Shown here piece after piece: positions 15,759-24,263 of a stretch of 40,963 nucleotides of DNA; the first letter of the stretch is position 1; the number at the start of each line of letters is the position of its first letter. A model generated the notes under the pieces. That model was not told the origin of the DNA, made no database searches, and worked only from the letters and a program-made list of their open reading frames with translations. Source of the DNA: an uncultured Collinsella sp. (GTDB lineage: Bacteria > Actinomycetota > Coriobacteriia > Coriobacteriales > Coriobacteriaceae); contig URXE01000010.1 in assembly GCA_900551815.1 (NCBI GenBank), forward strand, positions 1 to 40,963, in the 5' to 3' direction. Both the position numbers and the translations under genes were made by a program.

Positions 15759-16131
15759 AGAGCCAGCTCATCTCCTCGCCATAGCGATCCGCATAGGCAT
15801 TCCGTTTGAGCTCTTCGTCGTCCGATGGCTGAGCCCTAACCAGATCGATTCCCGACTCACGGCAAGCGGCAGCGAACAGCTTCGACCCCTGATCCATGAG
15901 CTCGAGCTTACGTTTGGCGGCCTTTTCGCGCTCGCGCTGTTCCGCCCGGGCACGACTGGGCAGCAGGATATCCTCGAGCGCACCGGGGCGATCGGCCAGC
16001 GACGCTGCAAGCTGCCAGAGCGCTCGCACCGCTTGGCTCGGCGTCATACCGGCCCTGGAGAGAGCGGCGTCCCCACTCCTTTTAAGATCGGCATCGAGAC
16101 GTACGTTGATCTGAGCGGCTGTTATGGTCAT
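15751..16131 (-). CDS. RelB/DinJ-type antitoxin (ribbon-helix-helix)
   Basis: 126 residues. The N-terminal ribbon-helix-helix INVRLDADLKRSGDAALSRA plus GMTPSQAVRALWQLAA is the RelB/DinJ DNA-binding signature. The charged middle (RARAEQREREKAAKRKLEL) and C-terminus should wrap the PIN toxin. The start has GGAGGGG. It is first in the pair and very likely autoregulates the AT-rich promoter upstream. Confidence 0.85.
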   Translation of the reverse strand: MTITAAQINVRLDADLKRSGDAALSRAGMTPSQAVRALWQLAASLADRPGALEDILLPSRARAEQREREKAAKRKLELMDQGSKLFAAACRESGIDLVRAQPSDDEELKRNAYADRYGEEMSWLYE

Positions 16132-16200
16132 AACCCCTCCTTAATACTTTAAAATTATCATAAAACTCTATGGTAAATACGTAAAGCATGTATAGCAATA
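16132..16200 (-). promoter_or_regulatory. AT-rich promoter/operator of the toxin-antitoxin pair
   Basis: This stretch is far more AT-rich than its surroundings. Reading leftward, a TTTACC -35-like box precedes TATGATAAT, an overlapping -10, then GGAGGGG just before the antitoxin ATG. A RHH antitoxin would bind here, but no clear operator repeat could be fixed. Confidence 0.5.
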
Positions 16201-16225
16201 AATTAGTATTAGCCGTGCTCCGTGC

Positions 16226-16262
16226 ACAAAAAGCCGCCGAGGCACATTGCACCTCGGCGGCT
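16226..16262 (-). terminator. Terminator of the M18 aminopeptidase gene
   Basis: Stem AGCCGCCGAGG / CCTCGGCGGCT (16231-16262). On the minus strand it is followed by TTTTTG. It isolates the peptidase gene from the toxin-antitoxin pair downstream. Confidence 0.85.
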
Positions 16263-16310
16263 ACGCATCACCAATCTAGTTCGGTTTCACCCTTTGCATT
16301 TGCCCAGATA

Positions 16311-16349
16311 AAACCTGCCAAAATGAACCTGTCCCTTTTTGGCTGGTTT
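16311..16349 (-). repeat. REP-like TGTCCC palindrome, copy 3
   Basis: AAACCTGCCAAAA, then TGAACCTGTCCC, then TTTTTGGCTGGTTT. It abuts and overlaps the stop codon (16350-16348) of the M18 gene, upstream of that gene's real terminator. Confidence 0.75.
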
Positions 16350-17733
16350 AGAGCTCCACGCTTTCGGCGCCGTTGATATGGAGGTCGCGCTCGTAGAAGG
16401 CGGTGAGGGCGCGGATGGCGTACATCACGTCGCGTACGCCGCCGGTCTCGTAGCTTGAGTGCATGGCCAGCTGCGGCAGGCCCACGTCCACGGCGTGCAT
16501 GCTCGCCTGCATGTTCGACAGGTTGCCGAGCGTGGAGCCACCCGCCATATCGCTCTTGTTGGCGAAGGCCTGCGTGGGCACATCGGCGTCATCGCAGATA
16601 GCCTGGAACAGCGCGCGGCTAAAGGCATCGGTGCAGTAGTGCTGGTTAGCGGCTTCCTTGATGACGATGCCGCCGTTGAGCACAACCTGGTTGCGCGCAT
16701 CGCACTTCTCGGCGTGGTTGGGGTGCACGGCATGCGCGTTGTCGCAGCTCACGAGCATCGATGCGGCAAGGGCGCGATGATACGACTCGTCGTCAAAGCC
16801 CAGCGATCCGTTGATGCGGCGCAGCGCGTCGGCCAAGAACGTCGACATGGCGCCCTGCTTGGTCTCGGAGCCAACCTCCTCATTATCAAAGCAGCAGAAG
16901 ACCGAGACGTCGCGCGCGTTCTCGGCACCCAAAAATGCCTGCAGCGAGGTGTAGGCGCAGGCCAGGTCGTCGAGCTTGGGCGTCGAGATAAACTCGTCGG
17001 CCCAGCCCCAAATGCGCGCATCCTGACGATTGACCAGGAACAGATCGCGGCCCAGGATCTGCTCGGGCTCAACGTCCAGCTCGTCGGCGATCAGAGCATC
17101 AAAGTCGCCCTGCTTAAGATCACCGGCGCTGATAAGCGGGCAAAGGTCGACGGCTCGGTTGGGAGCAAAGCCCTCGTTAACGCCGCGGTTCATGTGGATA
17201 GCAAGGCTCGGGATAATAGCGACCTCGCGCTCGGTAGCGAGCAAACGACTCTCGATACGGTCGCCCTCGCGCACCAGCACGCGGCCTGCGAGCGCCAGCG
17301 GGCGATCGAACCAGGTGTAGTCGATCATGCCGCCGTAGGCCTCGGTGTTCAGGCGCAGCGTCTCGCCTGCGCCATCGAGCTCGGGCACGGCCTTGACCTT
17401 AAACGTCGGCGAATCGCTGTGCGACGCCGTGAGCTGAAAATGATAGTCACCGGCAACGCCGTCCTCGCCCCACGTTGCGGCCAGGTCCTCGCCCACCTTA
17501 AAGGCAACAACACTCGAGGTATTGCGCTGCGTGTAATAACGCCCGCCCGGCTCGATGTCCCACGCCGCGTTCTCGGGCAGGTAGGTAAAGCCTGCCTCGT
17601 CGAGCTCGGCCATAATGGTCGCCGCCGTATGGAACATGCTGGGGCATGCCTCGATAAAGTCGATAAGGTCGTTGGCGGCCTCGATATCGTCGGCCGTCAC
17701 GTGCGCACGCTCGGGCGTTTCCTGATCCGTCAT
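16348..17733 (-). CDS. M18 family aminopeptidase
   Basis: 461 residues. Dinuclear zinc peptidase features: TASHSDSPTFKVK (first His/Asp ligands), FCCFDNEEVGSETKQGA (catalytic Glu and ligand Glu), VSCDNAHAVHPNH, and a C-terminal MHSSYETGGVRDVMY with the final His. The protein resembles bacterial M18 (ApeB-like) enzymes that cut acidic or other N-terminal residues from peptides in the cytoplasm. ATG 17733 with GGGGAG is preferred over the longer frame from 17772. Monocistronic. Confidence 0.92.
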   Translation of the reverse strand: MTDQETPERAHVTADDIEAANDLIDFIEACPSMFHTAATIMAELDEAGFTYLPENAAWDIEPGGRYYTQRNTSSVVAFKVGEDLAATWGEDGVAGDYHFQLTASHSDSPTFKVKAVPELDGAGETLRLNTEAYGGMIDYTWFDRPLALAGRVLVREGDRIESRLLATEREVAIIPSLAIHMNRGVNEGFAPNRAVDLCPLISAGDLKQGDFDALIADELDVEPEQILGRDLFLVNRQDARIWGWADEFISTPKLDDLACAYTSLQAFLGAENARDVSVFCCFDNEEVGSETKQGAMSTFLADALRRINGSLGFDDESYHRALAASMLVSCDNAHAVHPNHAEKCDARNQVVLNGGIVIKEAANQHYCTDAFSRALFQAICDDADVPTQAFANKSDMAGGSTLGNLSNMQASMHAVDVGLPQLAMHSSYETGGVRDVMYAIRALTAFYERDLHINGAESVEL

Positions 17734-17894
17734 GCTCTCCCCTTTCGCTGGGTTGATGGTCTCCTCCAGCATACCCCGCTACGCCAGTGCCGCACTCTTC
17801 ATTCCATGCTAAATTCCGCGCCGCTCACCAAGTTGAGCCATCATGCCCGCGCTCCTTTTGCGACAATTGCGCTAACAGGACGAGAGGAGCCGTC

Positions 17895-18980
17895 ATGAAG
17901 CCACGTAACATTGCCATCGCCTGCGGTGTCGCGGGAGTCGCCGTCGGCCTTGCCGCTGTCGCCGGTATCGTTTACCGCAAGCAAATCAAGTCCGTCGCGT
18001 CGCTCAAACGCTTGACCGGCTACGCGGATGGCTATGACCTGTACGCAATCGACATCGCCTACAACTACGACCTTGACCGCATCATCGCCGCTGGCGTGCG
18101 CGACGACCAGGCCTACATCGATGCCGTGGTGGCACAGGTGCTGCCCGGCGTGCCAGCACATGTCCAGGCGCCTCAGTTTGCCTGCAGCGCCTTTGCCGCC
18201 GTAGATGCCGAAGGCCGCGTGCGCACCGGTCGCAATTACGACTTTAAGGACGACACCTCGGCGCTGCTGGTGCGCAATCACCCACGCGGCGGCTACGCCT
18301 CCATCGGCTTTGCGGCCCTTAACAACCTGGGCGCCAACACTCCGCTTGATTCCGTTGCCGGACGTGCCGCCGCACTCATGGGCCCGTTTGCCCAGCTCGA
18401 CGGCATCAACGAATGTGGCGTGTCCATTGCCGTACTCACCCTGGATTCCAAACCCTGTGACCAGGACACGCAGCGCCCCGTCATCAATACCTCGCTCGCC
18501 ATCCGCCTGGTGCTCGACCGTGCCGCCACCACGCAAGAAGCTGTCGACCTGCTTTCCGCCTACGACATGCACGCCATGGCAGGACGCGATTACCACTTCT
18601 TTATCAACGACGCCGCCGGTGACGCGCGGGTGGCGGAGTGGGATCCGCTCGATCCGGACCGCGCATGCAAAGTGACTCCTGTACGCCAGGTTACGAACTT
18701 CTACGCCTGCTATGGTGACGAAGTGCTGCCCAACCAAAAGAATGGCGAGCTGGGCCATGGTAAAGAGCGCGCCGTCGCGATCGCCGATGTCCTTGACGCC
18801 CATGTCGGTGCCCAGGACGAGGCAGTCGCTTGGAAGGCCCTACGCGCTGCGGCGCAAGAGCCCAATCCGGAAGACATCACCAGCAACACGCAGTGGTCGG
18901 TCGTCTTTGACAACACCGAGCCCGCTGCCGCCATCACGCTGCGCCGCCACTGGGGAGACGTCGACGCCTTCGCGCTGTAA
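17895..18980 (+). CDS. Ntn-type linear amide hydrolase (choloylglycine hydrolase/C45-like), membrane-anchored
   Basis: 361 residues. The N-terminus (residues ~5-26) is a hydrophobic signal anchor. After a ~70-residue pro-like region comes ACSAFAAVDAEGRVRTGRNYDF: Cys97 followed by R-x-x-R-N-x-D is the linear amide C-N hydrolase pattern, where the Cys becomes the N-terminal nucleophile after self-cleavage. GINECGVSIAVLTLD and AGRDYHFFINDAAGDARVAEWD are further family segments. Relatives cleave bile-salt amides, penicillin V or N-acyl lactones; the substrate here is open. ATG 17895 follows GAGAGGAG; the longer frame from 17787 does not. Confidence 0.75.
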   Translation: MKPRNIAIACGVAGVAVGLAAVAGIVYRKQIKSVASLKRLTGYADGYDLYAIDIAYNYDLDRIIAAGVRDDQAYIDAVVAQVLPGVPAHVQAPQFACSAFAAVDAEGRVRTGRNYDFKDDTSALLVRNHPRGGYASIGFAALNNLGANTPLDSVAGRAAALMGPFAQLDGINECGVSIAVLTLDSKPCDQDTQRPVINTSLAIRLVLDRAATTQEAVDLLSAYDMHAMAGRDYHFFINDAAGDARVAEWDPLDPDRACKVTPVRQVTNFYACYGDEVLPNQKNGELGHGKERAVAIADVLDAHVGAQDEAVAWKALRAAAQEPNPEDITSNTQWSVVFDNTEPAAAITLRRHWGDVDAFAL

Positions 18981-19049
18981 GGAGCTGGCACCGTCGTCCT
19001 TACGCTCGCCTGGCGTTGCTTACATTTCTATACATTTGAGCTAACACGT

Positions 19050-19082
19050 TTTACCCCCGCATCAACAGTGTGCGGGGGTAAA
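19050..19082. terminator. Hairpin between the amide hydrolase and pfk
   Basis: Perfect 12-bp stem TTTACCCCCGCA / TGCGGGGGTAAA with a 9-nt loop. It has weak T content on both sides and is a likely (weak) terminator. The pfk -10-like TATAAC lies just after it, at about 19096. Confidence 0.65.
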
Positions 19083-19120
19083 CTTATGCGCATGTTATAA
19101 CTTGCCCGGAAGGATTCACC

Positions 19121-20200
19121 ATGCTTAGAATCGGTCTTCTTACCAGTGGCGGCGACTGCCAGGCACTCAACGCCACCATGCGCGGCATCGTCAAAACGCT
19201 TATGACCAATAGCGAAGAACCTATCGAGATCTATGGTTTTGAGGACGGCTACCAAGGCCTTATCTACAGCAGATTCCGTGTCATGACGCCCGCCGATTTT
19301 AGCGGCATCCTCACCCGCGGCGGCACCATCCTGGGCACGAGCCGTACGCCGTTCAAGCGCTTGGATACTCCCGAGGCCGATGGCGTCGAGAAGGTGCCGG
19401 CGATGGTCCACACCTATCATAAGCTGCAGCTCGACTGCCTGTTTATGCTGGGCGGCAACGGCTCCACCAAGACCGCCAACCGTCTGCGCGAAGAGGGCCT
19501 CAACGTTATCGCCCTGCCCAAGACCATCGATAACGACACCTGGGGCACCGAGCTGACCTTTGGCTTTACGAGCGCCATCGACGTCGCCACCAAGTGCATC
19601 GACGACATCCACACCACCGCTTCGAGCCATGGGCGCGTGTTCGTCATCGAGATCATGGGGCACAAGGTTGGCTGGATCCCGCTGTACGCCGGCGTCGCGG
19701 GCGGCGCGGATGTCATCTTGATTCCCGAGATCCCCTACGACATGGATAACGTCATCAAGACCATCGAGCATCGCATGGAGACCGGCAGCCGCTTTACCAT
19801 CGTGGCCGTCGCCGAGGGCGCTATCTCCAAGGAGAACGCGGCGCTGTCCAAGAAGGAGTACAAGAAGAAGCTCGCCGAGCGCACGAGCCCGTCAATCGTC
19901 TACGACATCGCCAAGGAGATCGAGGCCAAGACCGGTCGCGAGACCCGCGTCGCCATCCCCGGCCACACGCAGCGCGGCGGCCAGCCCGATGCTCAGGACC
20001 GCATCTTTGCGACCCAGTGCGGCGTCGAAGCCGCGCTTGGCTGCCTGCGCGGCGAGTTTGGCTACATGATCGCCCTGCGCGACGGCAAGATGTGCCACAT
20101 GCCGCTCGAGGATGTCGCCGGCAAGCTCAAGTATGTCGACCCCCAGAGCGATCTTGTGCGCGAGGCCAAGGCGTTGGGCATCAGCTTCGGCGACGAATAG
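19121..20200 (+). CDS. 6-phosphofructokinase, group III-like
   Basis: 359 residues, PfkA fold. Seen: LTSGGDCQALNATMRG (8-22), LGGNGSTKTAN (110-120), PKTIDNDTWGTE (133-144, catalytic Asp137), EIMGHKVGW (177-185) and GGADVILIPEIPYD. The phosphoryl-donor residues are mixed: Gly114 as in ATP enzymes, but Lys134 as in pyrophosphate-dependent enzymes (PKTIDND instead of PGTIDND), and Asn113 where Asp is usual. The donor (ATP or PPi) cannot be settled by reading. It catalyses the fructose-6-phosphate to fructose-1,6-bisphosphate step of glycolysis. Own promoter, GGAAGGA ribosome binding site. Its final codons form part of an outer inverted repeat (see 20192). Confidence 0.9.
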   Translation: MLRIGLLTSGGDCQALNATMRGIVKTLMTNSEEPIEIYGFEDGYQGLIYSRFRVMTPADFSGILTRGGTILGTSRTPFKRLDTPEADGVEKVPAMVHTYHKLQLDCLFMLGGNGSTKTANRLREEGLNVIALPKTIDNDTWGTELTFGFTSAIDVATKCIDDIHTTASSHGRVFVIEIMGHKVGWIPLYAGVAGGADVILIPEIPYDMDNVIKTIEHRMETGSRFTIVAVAEGAISKENAALSKKEYKKKLAERTSPSIVYDIAKEIEAKTGRETRVAIPGHTQRGGQPDAQDRIFATQCGVEAALGCLRGEFGYMIALRDGKMCHMPLEDVAGKLKYVDPQSDLVREAKALGISFGDE

Positions 20201-20376
20201 CCTCGGCTGGAACTGCTCTCATCGGAGGCCCCGGGGCTTTCCTCCCAAATCGTCCTCGGACATGTCAGGACCCCGCCGTGCGCTTCGCGCGGCGGGGTCC
20301 TTCCGTCCTGCGGAAAGATTTGGGAGGTAAGCCCCGGGGCCTCCTGCGGCAACTAGGGAGGCCGAGGCTATTCGTC
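20192..20376 (+). repeat. Nested hairpin element, copy A (GTCCTC/TGCGGA family)
   Basis: Three tiers. The outermost 16-bp perfect inverted repeat (20192-20207 with 20361-20376) includes the pfk stop codon. Then come 28-nt arms, 27 of them matching (20224-20251 with 20317-20344). Then an internal loop GTCCTC (20252-20257) faces TGCGGA (20309-20314), with a GGAC/GTCC stem between. Last is a GC-rich stem (20268-20300) with a bulged T and a TTC apical loop in GCGCTTCGCGC. The main arms start 24 nt after the pfk stop. Confidence 0.85.
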
Positions 20377-20388
20377 TTCTTGCTGCGG

Positions 20389-20632
20389 GTGCCTGGGGTA
20401 GGATGCGGCGTGCATTTTTGGGAGTATTCAGCAGCCGAGGGTGCCTGCATACTGGATTTTGGGCGAAAGGCAGGCACCATGGGCCGCGTTCTGTAAAAAA
20501 TGACAGGCTCTTGAGGCATTAGGGGTCCAGGACCAGGGCATTCAGCGCAGTTTTGTGCACCCGTTCCCGTACCCGCGGGCTCCGGGATGCTGAATACTCC
20601 GGAATTTGCACGGCGCCCCCTGGGGTACCTGT
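20389..20632. repeat. Imperfect long inverted repeat and hairpin cluster
   Basis: The region around 20408-20440 and the reverse complement of 20583-20614 share GGAGTATTCAGCA and GTGCA with spaced mismatches. Between them GGTGCCTGC (20440-20448) pairs with GCAGGCACC (20470-20478). GTGCATTTTTGGGA is also found in the minus strand at 29076-29089. No gene is seen anywhere in 20201-20741. Confidence 0.55.
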
Positions 20633-20642
20633 GGGCAAAAAG

Positions 20643-20683
20643 CAACCGCCCCGCCGAAATATGCATTTGGCGGGGCGGTTTAT
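20643..20683 (-). terminator. Terminator of the ABC exporter permease gene
   Basis: AACCGCCCCGCC / GGCGGGGCGGTT stem (20644-20680) with A/T runs on both sides, so it can work in both directions. It lies 60 nt after the permease stop. Confidence 0.85.
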
Positions 20684-20741
20684 GCAAAAATGCTGCTGCG
20701 GGCGCGTCGGCAGCTCGCTAGAACTTGAATCCCAGGACAGG

Positions 20742-23507
20742 TTACTCGGCGCTCTTGAGGGCGCCGACCATGTCGATCCTATTGAGGGTGCGATTGGTAG
20801 TGAGGTTGACGATAAACGTAAAGACAAAGGAAAGCACTACGGCGAGCACATAACTCAGCGGCTGGACCTCAACGTCAAAGTAGAGCGACGGCATCTGCAG
20901 AATGTACGTAAAGCTCTCGGCCAGCAGGCTACCCAGCGGCACGCCCAGCGCGGCGCCAATTGCCGTGAGGATTAACGTCTCCTTGTTGACGTAGTGGTGC
21001 ACCTCGCCACGGCGGAAGCCCAGCACCTTAATGGTCGCCAGCTCGCGCTCGCGCTCGGAGATATTCGTGTTGGACAGTGTAAACACAACCACAAACGACA
21101 GGCACGCCGCCATAAAGGTCACGAGCGCCACGACCGAATTGATAATCGTAAAGTTCGCATCAGCGTTCGCCTGATGCTCGGCCGTACTCGAAATCGTAAG
21201 CCAGCCGTCACTCTTAATCTTCTTGCTAAACGCAATCTGGTCGGCCGACGAGCCCTTCAGCAACGCAAGGACACCGTTAAGGCGCGCGCTTCGACCGAAC
21301 GCGCGCTCATAGGTGCCCTGCGTCATATAGAGTGTGTTGCCAAGATAGTTGAGCGAAATGTCGCTGACTTTGACCTTGGCAGCATTGAGCGACGAATCCT
21401 GGACGTGCGCCGTATCACCCGGCTGAATCCCCAGTGCCAGCTGTGAACTCTTGCTCAGATACACATCTCCGTCACGCAAAGACAGCGACTCTTTGGACTC
21501 GTCCTCAAGGCGCACGTAGTCGTCCAGATCGTTCACGCGGTCATCGGGCACCACGATTAACAGCACTGTCTCGCTTTTGCCGCCAAATGTAAAGGTGACG
21601 TTATCGGTCGTAATCGGCAGCGTCGAAGTCACGGTCACACCGGAATCCTTGACCGCGCTTCGCTCGTCGAGCGCCGCGCACGTCTGCGTAAAGTCGTCGG
21701 GATTGGCGACCGCCAGCAAGTCGTAGCGCGTGATATGCCCGTACTGTTTGGGCGAAAGCGCTATCGACGTATCGCGGATGCCCAGAGCGCAGATCACGAG
21801 CGCCGTGCAGCCGGCGATACCAAAGATGGTCATAAGGGCACGCTTTTTGTAGCGGAACAGGTTACGCGCCGCCACCTTGTTCAAAAAGCCCATACGGTGC
21901 CAGATAAAGCCGATGCGCTCAAGCAAAATGCGCGAGCCGGCACGCGGGGCCTTGGGACGCATGAGCGAGGCTGGGGTCTCGGCCATCTCGTGGCGGCAGG
22001 CGATAACCGTGGCGCCCACCACGCCCGCGGCAAACAGCGCCACCGAGACGATTGAGGACACGACGTCGTACGAAAGCAGCATCTGGGGCAGTGAGTACAT
22101 GTCGTCGAACACCGTGAACAGGAACAGTGGTAGGCCCACAAATCCGACAATGTTGCCAAGCACGCCGCCAATCAGACAAGCCCACAGTGAATAGTCCACG
22201 TATTTGGACAGGATACGCTCGCGTGAATAGCCGAGCGCCTTGTACAGGCCAATGAGCGTGCGCTCCTCCTCGACCATGCGCGTGGCGGTGGTAAGGCTAA
22301 TGAGCACGGCGACGACAAAGAAGATGAACGGGAACACCGTGGCGATGGCTTCGATCGAAGAGCTGTCGCTCTCCACGCTCGAGTAGCTTGCGATGTTAAC
22401 GCGGTCCTGGATGTACCAAGTGCATTCGCCCAGATCGGAAAGCTCGGTACGGGCATCGGCAAATTGCTGGTCGGCGGCGGCGCGGCGCTGGTTCAAATCG
22501 GCCTGTGCCTGAACGCGCTCCTCGCTGCCCTCGGCCATGCGATTGATGTTGTCCTGCTCAATCCCAAAGAGCATATTCGTCTGGCGCTCGGCCGCATCCA
22601 AGCTTGCCGGCGTGTCGACCGTCAGTTCCTGAACACGTGCCTTCTCGCGCTCATCGCGGATCTCCTCGATATTACTCTTGACCTCGTTGATCTTTGCCGT
22701 GTAGGCATCGGAATAGGAGTTGAGGCTCTTGGCCCCCTCAACAATCACGCGGACGGCGGAGTAGGAGGAAGATGTCGCGGCATCCTCGCTCACATAGAAC
22801 TTATAGTCCGCAGCCGAAGCAGCGCGAAAGTCGTTGACGGTCGAGTCGGAGCTCACATCGGTGGGATCGAGGACCTCGGCCGTAATGGTGTAATCGCCCG
22901 CGGCAAACTGGTCCTTGGCGCTTTGGTTCGACGAGCTAGCGTCATTGGCGGCAAAGTTCACGGTATCGCCGAGCTTTTTGCCCGAAGCCTTCAGGAACTT
23001 CGATGTCACCGCAACCTCACCGGCACTCTCGGGCAAATCGCCGCTCACCAGCACCGGCTGATCGATATTCTCCTTGGAAAGGCTCTGCACGACCACGCGC
23101 TCGCGCGTTGTGCCCACGGCGGTGTAGGCGGTCTCGGTGTAGATGCCCTCGGCCGTCTCGACGCCGTCGACCTCTTGGATAGCCGCCAGATCGTCGCGTG
23201 TAAGGCCATAGGTCGACTGCACGTTAATGTCATAGACACTCTGCTGGTCAAAGTAGGCGTCAACCGAATCGCGCAGATCCTCGCAGCCCGCCTTAAGGCC
23301 GCACATCACGCTCACGCCAAGCGCGGTGATGACCACGATTGACAAGAAGCGTTTGAGACTGCCTCGGATTGTGCGGTAGACACCGCGGCGAAACACCGTC
23401 GGGACCATGTCGTTTGAGCTTTGGGCAGTGCGGTAGGTCGTAAAATCCTGCTCGCACTCCGCGTTCTGCGCGTCGCGGCGCTGGCTGTTTTGGCGATTTT
23501 GGTCCAT
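20742..23507 (-). CDS. MacB/FtsX-type ABC transporter permease, large
   Basis: 921 residues with two FtsX-like permease domains. Helix 1 lies near residue 55 (FLSIVVITALGVSVMCGL). A large extracytoplasmic region includes a Glu/Arg/Gln-rich coiled coil (~270-370, EIRDEREKARVQEL...). Three helices follow at ~395-530, another at ~580, a second outer domain, and three C-terminal helices (~795-910). This layout is typical of Gram-positive FtsX-family exporters linked to antimicrobial resistance or lipid/cell-wall functions. The start chosen is ATG 23507, 5 nt after the ATPase stop; a GTG at 23519 would overlap it. It works with the ATPase encoded just upstream. Confidence 0.88.
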   Translation of the reverse strand: MDQNRQNSQRRDAQNAECEQDFTTYRTAQSSNDMVPTVFRRGVYRTIRGSLKRFLSIVVITALGVSVMCGLKAGCEDLRDSVDAYFDQQSVYDINVQSTYGLTRDDLAAIQEVDGVETAEGIYTETAYTAVGTTRERVVVQSLSKENIDQPVLVSGDLPESAGEVAVTSKFLKASGKKLGDTVNFAANDASSSNQSAKDQFAAGDYTITAEVLDPTDVSSDSTVNDFRAASAADYKFYVSEDAATSSSYSAVRVIVEGAKSLNSYSDAYTAKINEVKSNIEEIRDEREKARVQELTVDTPASLDAAERQTNMLFGIEQDNINRMAEGSEERVQAQADLNQRRAAADQQFADARTELSDLGECTWYIQDRVNIASYSSVESDSSSIEAIATVFPFIFFVVAVLISLTTATRMVEEERTLIGLYKALGYSRERILSKYVDYSLWACLIGGVLGNIVGFVGLPLFLFTVFDDMYSLPQMLLSYDVVSSIVSVALFAAGVVGATVIACRHEMAETPASLMRPKAPRAGSRILLERIGFIWHRMGFLNKVAARNLFRYKKRALMTIFGIAGCTALVICALGIRDTSIALSPKQYGHITRYDLLAVANPDDFTQTCAALDERSAVKDSGVTVTSTLPITTDNVTFTFGGKSETVLLIVVPDDRVNDLDDYVRLEDESKESLSLRDGDVYLSKSSQLALGIQPGDTAHVQDSSLNAAKVKVSDISLNYLGNTLYMTQGTYERAFGRSARLNGVLALLKGSSADQIAFSKKIKSDGWLTISSTAEHQANADANFTIINSVVALVTFMAACLSFVVVFTLSNTNISERERELATIKVLGFRRGEVHHYVNKETLILTAIGAALGVPLGSLLAESFTYILQMPSLYFDVEVQPLSYVLAVVLSFVFTFIVNLTTNRTLNRIDMVGALKSAE

Positions 23508-23512
23508 GGGCG

Positions 23513-24214
23513 TTACCACTCGATCGTCTCGATAGGCACGGGATTTTGCTGAACTGTCTCGCTCTCCACGCGGCCGCTCTTAAAGCGGATCAGGCGATCT
23601 GCCATGGGCGCCAGCGCGGAGTTGTGGGTGATGATAATGACCGTGATGCCTTGCTTGCGGCAGGTGTCCTGCAGCAACTGCAAAATCTGCTTACCGGTTT
23701 TGTAGTCGAGTGCACCCGTGGGCTCGTCGCACAAAAGCAGCTTGGGGTTCTTGGCCAGTGCGCGTGCAATGGACACGCGCTGCTGCTCGCCGCCCGAAAG
23801 CTGCGCGGGGAAGTTGGCGAGGCGCTCACCCAGGCCAACCTGGCAAAGCGTTTGCTCGGCATCGAGCGAATCGGGGCAAATCTGCGCCGCAAGCTCGACA
23901 TTTTCGAGCGCCGTCAGGTTGGGGACCAGATTGTAGAACTGAAAGACAAAGCCCACGTCGGCGCGGCGGTATTCCACGAGCTGTGCCTCGTTGGCGGAGC
24001 TCACGTCGCGCCCGTCCACCGTTACGGTGCCAGAGGTTGCCGTATCCATGCCGCCCAGGATGTTGAGCGCCGTGGTCTTGCCGGCACCCGAGGCGCCCAG
24101 GATAATGGCGAGCTCACCGCGCTCAACGGTAAAGCTCGCGCCGTCGAGCGCGTGAATGCGGGCATCGCCCTCGCCGTACGCCTTGATGACGTCTTTGAAT
24201 TCGATATAAGCCAT
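23513..24214 (-). CDS. ABC transporter ATP-binding protein (MacB/LolD-like)
   Basis: 233 residues: Walker A GASGAGKT, Q-loop FVFQFYNLVPNLTALENVEL, signature LSGGEQQR, Walker B LLLCDEPTGALDYKT, H-loop ITHNS. FYNLVP...NVEL is typical of the LolD/MacB subfamily that drives FtsX-type permeases. It lies between the two-component genes and the permease, all on the minus strand, so the system probably senses and responds to an envelope stress. Confidence 0.92.
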   Translation of the reverse strand: MAYIEFKDVIKAYGEGDARIHALDGASFTVERGELAIILGASGAGKTTALNILGGMDTATSGTVTVDGRDVSSANEAQLVEYRRADVGFVFQFYNLVPNLTALENVELAAQICPDSLDAEQTLCQVGLGERLANFPAQLSGGEQQRVSIARALAKNPKLLLCDEPTGALDYKTGKQILQLLQDTCRKQGITVIIITHNSALAPMADRLIRFKSGRVESETVQQNPVPIETIEW

Positions 24215-24263
24215 CGATTAATTCCCATCTGGTCGGATAACTCCTTAGTATTACCCATTTCGC

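Noticed and set aside
16459..17898. A 479-codon plus-strand open frame
   Set aside because: It lies opposite the M18 aminopeptidase gene, is a codon-bias shadow and shows no domain.
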